A stretch of DNA of 64,000 bases from Stieleria varia (GTDB taxonomy: Bacteria; Planctomycetota; Planctomycetia; Pirellulales; Pirellulaceae): positions 5,518,001 through 5,582,000 of the forward strand of contig NZ_CP151726.1 in NCBI RefSeq assembly GCF_038443385.1. Reading direction: 5' to 3'. The notes under the pieces are model-generated. The model made no database searches, was not told the origin of the DNA, and saw only the letters and a list, made by a program, of their open reading frames with translations. The translations under genes were made by a program, and so were the position numbers. This document shows, in pieces, positions 1-12,000 of the stretch. Positions within the stretch are counted from its first letter, which is position 1. Every line of letters starts with the position of its first letter.

Positions 1-3000
1 ACCCACCGCAAGGCTAAGGATTACTTTTTGCTGAATCGACAAACCAACGATTTGCTCGGTCAGTGGGCTAAGCCCAGTTGGATCGTCAAGATTCACAGGG
101 TCGTTCCATGCGTATGCATAGTCGTGATGGCTTTGCGGCAACCATTCAAGTCCTTCTGCTAAATCAGGCGACAGGAATAGGCCATCGCGGGCAGAATAGA
201 ACCGCGCCTGCAAGTAGTAAAGTCCCGAGAAGGCATCGTAGGTTTGGCCATTCATCCCGATGGTTAGACCAGGGTATAATTCTTCTAGCGGTTCTCCAAA
301 TGCATCATAGGTTTGAGAGAATCGAGTAACTCCATTCGCTGCCGTACCGATCCGGATACTGCCACGCGAATCGGCAACCGCATAGATGGTCTCATCTTTG
401 GTCGTTGACACCAATCCGTTTGAGTAGGTGTGACTTTCAATGACATTGCTATCGGAATCGATCGTTTCAAGTACAGTTAAATCGCCGCGGGTTACATCGT
501 AGATCAAGTCAATTCTCTCGCCGTCCCGAATGATCGCCGTACGCACGCCGAAGCTATCGTAAAGGTATTCTTCCGTCATCGTGACACCGGCGGCTGTGAC
601 GGTAACCTTCGTCAATCGTCCTGCATCGTCCCAGAGATATCGCGTCACGTTGTCTTGGTCGATTAGACGTTCGGCTATTTGCCCATCGTCGGTATACGCA
701 AATTGAATCGTCGCATCGTTCGTTTCAATTCGTAGCAGGCGATCATTCTTGTCGTAAAAATAGGATTCGATTCGAGTCCCGTTGACGGTCTTTGCGAGGC
801 GATTTCCAACCGCATCGTATCGATACTCGATAAGTGTCTCGACACCGAAGGAATCGGTGCGTTTCTCACTGCTCAGCGCACCAGATGCAATATAGGTAAA
901 CTCAGTCACCGAACCGTCATGCAGCGTTTCGCTAACCAACCGTCCGCTGGTTGAATATCGATAAACGAATTGTTGCAATACTTGTCCGTCTGCCCCACGA
1001 AGACTTTGTTGAGCGACAAAGCCATCATCGTTATAAACGACTTGCTGTGTGGTCGCATTTGGAAACTGCGTCTCGACAAGGCGTTCCAGATTATCGTAGG
1101 TGTAGGAGGTAATGCCACCTGATGTGTCTTGTACCGTCGCGACCAATCCCGTAGGGGTGTAGGTATATCGCCGAGTCCCACCAGGCGTTTCGATCGATGC
1201 AACTTGTCCGTTGGTGGTATACGTATACTGCGCGGTACGCCCGCTGGGTAAAGTTTGCGTATCAACCCGACCAAAACTGTCATAAGCAAAGGTCGATTGT
1301 TGACTAGAATCACCGACCGACGCGAGGTATCCTTTTTCGTCGTAGACAAAGTCTACGACTGGAAGATTGCCGCCGGTCCGTTGTGTCACTCTGCCAAATT
1401 CGTCGTAAACGATCTTCGTAGAGATGCCGGAGGGTTGCACGATCTCGGTAAGTTCTCCTCTAGCGTTGAACTTGTATTCGAGAATCGAGCCATCGGGGCG
1501 CTCCAGACGCGTTCGGTTTCCAAGTTTATCGTAACCATACGTAGTTTCCCGACCAAGCGAGTCTGTAAAACTGACGACTCGTCCAAACTCGTCCCGCTCA
1601 TAGGTCGTCGCGTGACCGTCGGCATCAATAACTTGGGTTAAGTTTCCATCGAGGTCATACGAGTACCGACTTAACAGGATACCGTCTTGGTATTCCGCGA
1701 TTAGGTTGCCGACTTGGTCATATTCAAACTCAATGTCTGAGCCATTGGACAACTCAGTGCGTATAAGTTGTCCCACCTCATCATACACCACGCTTCCTGA
1801 TTTACCGTTTGCTGTTTCACTGGTGACGCGCCCGACTGCATCATACTGGAGTGTTTGTTTTTCGGCTCCCGCAGTCACGCCCGTTCGCCGACCGGCAGCG
1901 TCGTATTCGAAGTTAGAAAGCGACCCATTGGCGTCACTGACACCAATGATGCGGCCATTCTTGTCATAGGAAAGTGTCTCCGGACTGCCGGCCACATTCC
2001 CTTGCTCGTCCATCACGCTTTTCGAGACAATCTGACCCAGTGAATCACGAGTGATCACCATTTGCACCCCGTTGGCCATTGTCATCGACTCAGTCGATTC
2101 CGCTGGATCACGGCTTGCCTGAAGCAAATCCACGTTGCCGCTACGAAGATTTGTAGGTTGACCACTTTCGCTGTACGTCGTTTCAGATGACCGTCCCAAT
2201 GGCCCTTCGGATCGAGTCGGTTGTCCGGCGGCGTCAAAAAAGACTCTCACACGATCGCCTGCAACATTTGTCAGCCCCGTCCCTCTTCCTTCCGCATCAA
2301 ACGTTCTCGTTTCCCGACGCGCCTCCAACACCCCATTGATGCTCACGAACGAGATTACTGCCACAAGATTACCATTCGCGTTATACTCGTAAGCCTGCCT
2401 AGTTCCCTCGGGACTGACCACGGACAGGATTCTGCCTGCAGCATCGAATTGATTCGTAGTCACTGCTCCATTCGCATCGAAGGATTTGAGGAGGTTTCCA
2501 GCGGAGTCGTATTCAAAGCGACTTTGGCTGCCATCTGCAAGTGTTTCCACCGTGATATTGCCTGCTTGATCGTTTTCAAAGCGAGTTGTATTTCCGAGGG
2601 CGTTCGAATAACTCAAAAGCACACCAAACGAATCTCTCACCAGATTCTCGCGATTTCCGAGCGGATCGATGCGACTAGTCACAAACCCGTTCGCGTTGAA
2701 TGTTCGGGTATAGCGATTGCCCAACGGATCAACCGAAGCAATCCGGTTCCTGTTCGAGTCGTACTCGTACCATCTTGTGTTGCCGAGAGTGTCGGTGGAT
2801 TGAACGACATTTCCATACGAATCGTAAACAACCAAGGTCTCATTTCCATGTGCGTCAATGATGGTTTCCGATTGCGCAGTCGGATCGATTGAAACCTGTA
2901 CTGCATTGCCGCCGATGTCCACCAAAGTACTAAGCCTTCCATTCTCGTCGTACTCCGTTCTTCCAGTCGTCCTTCCAAGCGGATCTTCGACCCTGGTTAA

Positions 3001-6000
3001 ATAATGTTCGCGGCCGGTAGAGTATTCGAATAATGTCAAGTTGCCTTCACGGTCTTGTACTGCGGTCAAATCACCGGACGGGTCGTAAGTATAGAACGTC
3101 GATTCACCGTTTAGATCGGTGATCCTGTTGATACGCCCTAACGCATCACGACCGATGTTGACACTCAACCCACTGGAAGTAGTTATGCCACTGGATGAAA
3201 ATTTCAATGTATTTCGATTTCGATCGGCCGCACTGCTTAGCGTGCCGTTGGAACCGTTGACCCGATACACAATCCCATCCCGCGTCGTCAGCACGTAGGC
3301 TCCACCAAAAGCTGGACTGGCGGGGTTGTAGGGGATTCCACCTGGGGCGTAGAGCTCGCCAAGTTCGTTGACTTGGAGATAACCGCTGGTGCCGGTGGAC
3401 AGGGTGCTGGTGACGCCAGGGTCGGGAGTGAAACGGGGTCGTGCGAGCGTCAGATTTTGACCGCCGAATCCAGGCAAGACGCGAATGTCCGGGTTGAAAG
3501 TGAAGCCCTGCCGGCCTTGGCCGGGGACGTTCAGGTAGACCTTCACGCCAGGTCGCATCGGGGTGTAGATGCCGATGTCTTCTAGGCCGCTCTTGGGCAG
3601 GCCGACTCGTAGGTCCGTGTTGCGATACTCCAGCCTCCAACCGTAGCCGAAGTCGCCTTCGCGGTCGGCTTGCAAGGTGTCATAAATCCGGGTGATCTCA
3701 ATCGGGATGCCCGCGACCGGGATCACCATGTCGGTGAAGCTCAGGCGGAAATTACCGAGCTTGAGTTCGCCAGCGAGTCCCACGTGATGTTCAGCAACGT
3801 TGACGACGCCGGCGTTGGTGGCGACTTCTAGGCGAATGACGTATTCATCGTTGAGCAGCAAACTGGTGTCCCAAACACCGAGTTCGCCGTTGGTCACAGC
3901 AGTGGTGCTTTCATGGAACTCGGTGAAACGGGTTTCGTCGATGTGGCGATAGGAGAGTTTGTAGCCGAACAGGTCCTCGTGTGCTGCGGTGCCAACGATG
4001 CTGACCATCCCCGTGACCGTACCGGTGTCGGCAGGGCTCGTGATGGCGGCGGTCGGAATGTCCGTCGTACCCGCTCCGCTCCATCCCTCGGGGAAATCGT
4101 AATCGAACTGGATCGTTTTGGTGGTCGCATTGCCATTGGTGTCGATCGCCGTGGCCGTGGCGTTGATGGTGCTGAATGTCCATTCTTCGAAAGTGAATGT
4201 GGCGGTGCCAGCCGCGTCGAGCGGGATGTCTTTACCGTTGGCGGTGAGCGTCAACGAAGCAACCGCCACGTTATCGATCGCTTTGACAAAGACTCGGAAG
4301 GGGCCTTGCCATGGCAATATGTTGCGTGAACCGTCACCGAGGTTTTCAATCAAGCTGACTTTGGGTGGCACGAGGTCTTCGATCACCGCCAGCGTGAAGC
4401 TCTGAGTCACCTCGCCGCCACGGGGATCGTTGACGCGGACTTCGAAATCATGGTCTCCGATTTGGGCGACCGACGTTTGCCAGCGGATGCGGCCGAAGGT
4501 GTCGATGGTGGCGCCAGCGGGCGACGTAAGCAGATCAAACGTGAGCCGATCCAGGTCGGCATCACTCGCCAGCACGTCGTAGCGGAACTCCGCACCGGCG
4601 GCGACATCCACCGGCGCGATGCCGTTGATCACCGGCTCGGTATTTTGCGCCAAGACGTCCAGCTCGAACGATTCGATTGCAGCCGCGCCCCCGACGTCGG
4701 TGACTCGAATCGTTACAACGTGTTTGCCGTCTTGGCCCGCGACTGGCGTCCAGTTGATCTGGCCAGATGTTGGACTGATCGTCATTCCAGTGGGACTTTC
4801 GCTCAGACTGTACGTCAGCGTCGTACCTTCGGGATCGGCGGCGGAGACGACGTGTGAGTAGACATCCGAGACCGCAGCGAATCGCGGAGACACGTTGTCG
4901 ATCGTTGGCGGTGCGTTGGGGACACCGTCGCTGACCAGAATCGCAAAGGTCTGAGTCGCAGCGCCGCCGATTCCGTCACTGACTTCGATGACGACCGACT
5001 GCTGACCGAGTTGATCGATCGTCGGCGTCCACGTGATCTCGCCGGTCAATTCTGCGATCGTCATGCCGCTCGGTGCGGTGAGCAATCGATAAACAAGCGG
5101 GTCGGATTCGGCATCCTTGGCTTTGACGCTGTAAAAGTAAGCCACGCCGACGGACGCTTCGGATTCGGGGAAGCTAGCGATTATGGGCGGTCCACCGGTT
5201 CGGCTGACGCGAAGCTTGAATGATTGCGTGGTTTCGGCGCCAAAAGTATCAGCAACGCGGACAACCACGTCGGACTCGCCGAGTTGGTCAGCGGCCGGTG
5301 TCCAGCGGATCGTTCCACGTCCCGCGTCGATACTCATCCCCGCCGGAGCATCCAACAAATCGAATGACAGCGGATCACCGTCCACATCGGATGCCAAAAT
5401 GTCGTACTGATATTCACGGCCGACGACCGCAGAGGTCGTCGGGGTGGAGTTCACAACTGGCGTGGCGTTGACGAGCGAGCCGACGACATCGAGCAACAGT
5501 GGCACGACGAAGACTTGGCCATCGGCATCGGTCGCGGCGAGCGAAACCGGGTGCTGGCCGAATTGCGAGACGGCCGGGGTCCAAGTCATGACACCGTCGG
5601 AGCCGATGCTCAATCCAGCCGGTCCGCTGGTGATCGACCAGTCGACGGGTCGACCGATGGAATCAACCGCGGCGATTCGTGTCACGGTCTTCTGGGTCAA
5701 GGGGAATGAAGTACGCGGACCGGTGAGATCACCCAACGCCACCGTTGGCGTTGCTGCGGAAACACTGACAATGAAAACTTCTTCGGTCGAAGCTCCCGAC
5801 ATATCGCTGGCTCGGATCGTAAATTCATAGTCGCCGGCCACAGTGGGAGTCCAAGTGAATCGTCCCGAGTCGGGATCGATTGATGCCGAATGGTTCTCAC
5901 CGACCAACGCATAGGTCACCGTCTCCTGCTCGGCGTCTTGGGCAACAACGTCGTAGACATGTTTGATACCAACAAATCCCAGCGGCGCCGGCAGCCGAGT

Positions 6001-9000
6001 GATGGCTGGGGCAAAGTTCGGTGCGGTGACGTCAATATTGAAGTCATGCAGCGAGATAGACCCGTCGTCAGCGGTTGCCCGCAGAATCACGGTGTGCTGT
6101 CCGACTTGGTTGATCGTCGGGCGCCATGCGAGCAGGCCACTCGTTGGATCGACTGACATCCCATCGGGCGCGAGCGACAAATCGTAAACAATAGCCGGAT
6201 TCAGGATCCCAAAAGCGACCGAGGCGTAGCGATAAACTTGGCGGGCTTCGACTTCGGCCGGCGGCATGGTGACAAAGTGCACACCGCCTGTGACGGACGT
6301 GTTGGTCGGCGTGAGCGTAAAATCCTGGCCGGTTAGCACTTCATCCACGGCGACTGTCACGTCCAATCCATCTCGGCCGGCCACATCGGCCCAGCCGGCC
6401 GGCAAGTCGAGGCGAATCGTGTAGTCGCCGGCGACCAGTCCCGTCAGGGAAAAGTTTCCATTTCGATCCGAGGTTGCCATCGGTTCATCGGTGTCACGCC
6501 CGCCGTTTCCATCGAGATCGGCGTAGACTTTCCAGTAAGCGATCGCATCACCGTCTTCGGTTCTGAGCTGCCCGCGAACGTGACTGAGCGACAGTTGCTC
6601 GATGGCGAGGTCAAACGCCGTCTCTTCGTTCACTTCGACATCAACGTTGGTCTCGACTGTCGGCACGTCGTAACCGGCGACCGGAGAAATTCGAACGGGA
6701 TACTCTCCCGGCAGCAGACCATCGAATTGGTAATCACCACTCGCATCGGTGATCGCTTGTGGCTCGCCTGGATCGGGGTACGCGTTGCCGTTGGTATCGA
6801 TGTAAAGTTGCCAGCCCTGGAGTGACGGTTCGGCCGGATTTTCACTACCATCATCTTGGACGCCGTCGCCGTCGAGGTCATCAAACAAGTGCCCCGCAAT
6901 GCTGCCACGCAGTTCGGGCGCAACGTTGACCGTAAATGTCTGTTCGTCGTAGCCTCCACGTCCATCTTCAACGGAGACAGTGAATGTGTGACTGCCGGCA
7001 TCCGTTAACCCGGTGACAGACTGCGGCAATAACCCATTGGAGATGCGAAAGCCGGTGTTGCCATAGACAGAGTGATCTTGGACGCTCAGCATTCGCGTGT
7101 CTTCAAACCGAAAATCGAGCGCGAGCCTCGCGTCGTTCTCGTATTGCGTCGTCATTAACTCATCAATCTCGGTCCCTGTGAATGCAACATTCCAGATCCG
7201 GAAATTCTCGATCGTGGCTTGTGTTTTCCATGACCCGGCCTCGCCGACATTGAGTGTTCCGCTGTTCGAGTAGCCGATGGAATCTGGAATGGTCGTCGAG
7301 CCGATGACTTTACCATCGACCCAGATGGTGGCTGTTTTCGAAGCATCGTCTACTGTAAGTGCGATGTGAATCCATTTGTCAACCTGGAATTGGTATCTCG
7401 GTTGAAAGTCGATTTTCGCACCGTCAAAATCCATGATCAGCTGAAATCGATCGTTGAACAGTGATCGCAAGTAGTATGCTTGACCATGGGCTCCAGGGAG
7501 AGAAAAGAACAGCGAAGCTCCATTGCTTGCCGTCAGCTTGTGTATGTTGAACCAGCCTTCGATTGTAGTGCTCGCTGGCTTCAGAGAATCGCTTGCTGCC
7601 ACTCGGACTTCGCCGGGGTCGCCGTACGGAGAAAAGATGAGGGCCGTGCCCCGTCCATCCCACTCGACTAAGCCTGTGGTAGGATCAATCGTCGCTCCGG
7701 GCGGAGCATCGATCAGTCGGTAGCGAAGCGCATCGCGGTCATTGTCGAGCGCCGTCGCTTGGTAAGTGAACGTCTCACCAGCTCCGATTGTGGCTTGCGA
7801 CTGAGTTGCGATCAGTGGCGCCGCGTTTTCGCGGGCCGCTACGACATCGATCTTAAACGATTGAGTGGCAATACCGCCGCGGCCATCGTCCGCGGAGATG
7901 GTTACATCATGCACACCGACTTGATCTGGAGCTGCAGCCCACAATAGTGCGCCCGTTTCGCTGTTGATGATCATCCCACCGGGCCCATCAACGATCGCAT
8001 AGGTCAAGTGGTCATCGTCGGGATCGATCGCATCGGCATCGTAGCGATAGACTTCGTTGGGGTCGAATCGGTTGTAAATAACACTCGCCGTCGCGTCGCC
8101 GCTATTCGCGACGACGAAATCCATGCGTCCATCTTCGTCCGCATCCGCCAAAGTAACGCGGCTCGGCGATTCGCCCACTTGGATGTGTTGGGCTCTTGAG
8201 AACTGGTCATTGCCACGGCCGTACAGCACACTGAGCACATTCAGGTTTGTGAGCGTTGCTGCTAAATCCGGGTTGCCGTCATCATTCAAATCAACCACGG
8301 CGACATCGCTGGGGGCCTCCGCAAGGTCGACGTAGATGGGAGCTCCAAACGCTCCCATTCCATCGCCGGGCAGAATCATCAGTCGCTGCGTATCAGGCAA
8401 GGTCATGACGGCGTCCAAAATACCGTCGCCCGTCGCATCTGCGATCGAAAAGCGAGAAGGTTTGTCACCCAAAGCAAAAGGCGTCGGCGTTCCAAGCGTC
8501 GTTGTTCCGTCACCGAGGAACAGCCACAACGCGTTTTCGGCGTCGTCCAGGACAAGAATGTCTTGATTGCCGTCGCCATCGACGTCGGCGGCGGCAACGT
8601 CGATCGGCCTTAGCCCCACAGGGAACTCAGCCGATGTGTAACCGGAATCAATGCTGCCGGTGAAAACGCTCAACGAGCGACTCGTACGGTTCGCGGTTAA
8701 TAGTTCCAATCGCCCATCGCTGTCCAGGTCTACAGCGGCAACCGCATGGGGTGCTCGACCGGTCAGCAAATCAGGCTGTCGCGTGAAGCCGCCGAGATTG
8801 TCGCCGACAAAGATTTGCAATCGCTCCATTTGCTGCTGAATCGCCAAGATTTCTTCATTGCCGTCACCGTTTAAGTCGACAGCGAGTAGATCGACAAGAT
8901 CATCACGTCGACCGGCAAAGATCGACGCCGTATCGGAACTATAATTTCCGACACTTCCGGTAGCGTAGACAAAATCCAAATGCCCATCACCGTCGAGATC

Positions 9001-12000
9001 GGCAAAGGGGTTTCGAGAAATACGCCCTGGGATCCCACCTACCAGTCCGAGTTGTTGCGGAGCATCGAAAGTACCGTCACCATTGCCGAGTCGAACGATC
9101 AGTGGGCCATTGCCATTGGCACCAGTTTGAATCAAATCCAGTTGCCCGTCTTCGTCAAAGTCGACCAGCCAAGAATCGCGACCGCGTTGCTCGGTACCCG
9201 GATACTCAAACAGCGAAAGGAACTCAAAACTACCCGTTCCATCGTTGATGAGAACACGAGCACCTGCGGTGGTTGCCGCGACGAGATCAACGCTGCCATC
9301 GGAATTGATGTCGCCAGCCGAAAAGTCACCAGGTTGAGAGCCGTTGTCGAAAATGGTCTGCTCGCCTTGACGGCTAAAGTCACCTTGGCCATCACCCTCC
9401 ATGATGATCAGTTTGATCAAGCCGTCTGTGTCACTGTTTCGCTCGGCAAAGGCCAAGTCGGGAATACCGTCACCGGTGAAATCCGCGACCGCGTAGGACT
9501 CTTCCCAACTGGATATATTGGTACCGTTGGATCCTCTGGGCAATGTGATTCGAAATGTGCGAGTGAAAACGCCGGGGTCTGACGGGCTGTTTATATGGAC
9601 ATCGATCTGTTGCTCAACGCTTGACTTAGCCACAAAGTCGGGTAGGCCGTCCTGGTTGAAGTCCGCAATGAGTGTGGAGCTGTACCCATAAAAACTACTT
9701 TGAACGAGTTGGTCATCGCTGACGGTGAACGTCCCGTCGCCGTTCGCCAGAGCCACGTAGTAGCGGCTACCATTTTGATTGGCTCGCGTTGCTACGATGT
9801 CGTCCAAGCCGTCAAGATTGAAGTCTGCCGTCGAACCGAAGCCACCTGGACGTGAAACTCCGACCGCAGGAAAGGGTTCTGCGAACGAGCCGTCACCAAC
9901 GCCAAGAAAGACTCGATCGTTTACGGTATCGACCAAGTCGACGATGCCATCTCCATTGAAGTCGCCCGGCAGCGCGTCTTCGTCTCGCGAACCAGGCACC
10001 CACGGGATGGTACGCGTCTGACCAAACTCGCCAGGTCGCGTGCCTAGCCGAATACCGACGCCGTTAAAGTCAGCGCCAGACGTAAAGTATGAGAAGTCGA
10101 TGACGCCGTCCCAGTTGTAGTCTCCAAACATAGCTCCCCGAGCGATATCCCCAGCCTCGAACGGTTGGATGTCTCCGGAAAAATCGACCATGGCGTACTC
10201 GGTAATCGAGAAGTTGCCAGCTCCATCATTGATGGCAACTTTTGTAGACGTCCAGTCGCCGCTAGAGTGGCCGAATATCAGATCCAAGTCACCATCACCA
10301 TCGACGTCGACAGGGTCGTCCGTGCCCGCGTAGTTGCTCAACAGACCGTCCGTTTCAGGACCACGTAGCGAAGTAAAAGTTACGCCATCGCCGTTCCCCA
10401 ACAACACTTCCAAACGTTCACCGTGGTGAAAAACCAAATCAGCGATCCCATCTCCGTTAAAATCGCCGCCGCGAATCCAGTCGCGAGCAAGCGCAGTCGT
10501 TGGAGTAACCCCAGAAGGCTGCGTGAAGTTGCCGTTTCCGTCTGAGTGGTAAATCGTGACGCCATTTCCTGTCAAGAAAGCGATGTCCAGATTTCCATCA
10601 CCATTGAGGTCGAGTACGTCATGAGGACGCTGTTGCGTTGCATAACAGCAATTCGGATCACCTCCTGCTGATCCAATCACAATCGGTTCTGTAAACGTTC
10701 CATCGCCATTGCCTTTCAACCAAACGGCTTCGTAGCTGGCTCCAAATCCAAGCGATGCCGTCCGGCCAATCAAATCGAGGTTTCCATCCTCATCGATGTC
10801 TGCGGTGCGAAAATCGCTGAGCGTTTTGCTGAAGGTCTGTTCGACAGCCGCGTCAAAGGTTCCGTCGCCGTGACCGAGGATCGTAATCAGCCTCGGGTTG
10901 CGTTGCCTTTCAACGGCAAGTACGTCCAATGAGCCGTCTCCATTCACATCCCGCAACAGCAGATTCCGAATGTCGTTGCTACCGGATCCGATATTTTGTC
11001 GAAGGATTTCGATGGGGCTACCGAAATCTCCGTTTCCCTCGCCCAGCATCCCGGTGATGACGAGTTGATCATTTTGACCAACACTCGGGGCGTCGTACGT
11101 ATACAAAGCCACCAAGTCCAATATGCCGTCACCATTCAGGTCTCCCTGGTCCAAACCAAAGATACCATTCGTTTCGTCGTTGGCACGGAATTCGGGTAGC
11201 CCGATGTCCACCGCATAGCCGACGTCGAATAACTGACCGTCAGCGGTGGGGAACCCCGTCGCGTAGGTCTCCGCGTCGTCGAAGCGATCGTTGTTTTTTC
11301 CTGCATAGACACCGACGGTTTGGTTGCCCGTGTTGATGGATACCAATCGCGGACCTTGAAAACCGCTGATCACGTTGACGCCGGCCGGAGAATCTCCAAT
11401 CGCCACGGTGGTGATCTCAAAACCGCTCGATGCGATTGCATCGGTCACCGGCTCGCTGACAAAGTTCGGGGGGCGATTCTGCAGGGTCTCGACGACTGCG
11501 AGGGAGAACTTTTGATCGATAAACAGTCCATAGGGATCGGTCGCACGGATCGTGACCGTGTGATTACCCACGTCTGCCAAAACGGTCGGCCAAACGACTT
11601 CGCCACTTGTCGGATCGACAGACATCGATTCCGGACCAGCCTCGATGCTGTAGGTGAGTTGCTGCTGATCGGGATCCGTCGCTTGGGCAACATACCGAAA
11701 CGACCGTGTGGCTTCGATTTTATCAATCGGGGTGGATTCGAAAGCATTCGGGGCAACGTTCAGGTCGCCCATGGTCGTCAATCGATATTGGAATCGATTC
11801 CCACCGGGGTTGGTAAAGCGAATTTCCCGTGGCCGGGTTGAATCACCGGGCAACAGCGGCCCGTCCAAGTACCCGGTCATGTCAAAGAACGGGCGTCCAT
11901 CGGGCAGGATTCCATCAGGACGCATTGCAACCGCATCCAACTCAGAAATGCGATCGATGACGATGACCAATTGCCCTGTCACCGCTTGGTTGCCAAGGTT

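Noticed and set aside
2221..9582. Several plus-strand frames of 130-220 codons
   Set aside because: All are antisense to the giant RHS gene, whose minus-strand frame is continuous and rich in domains.
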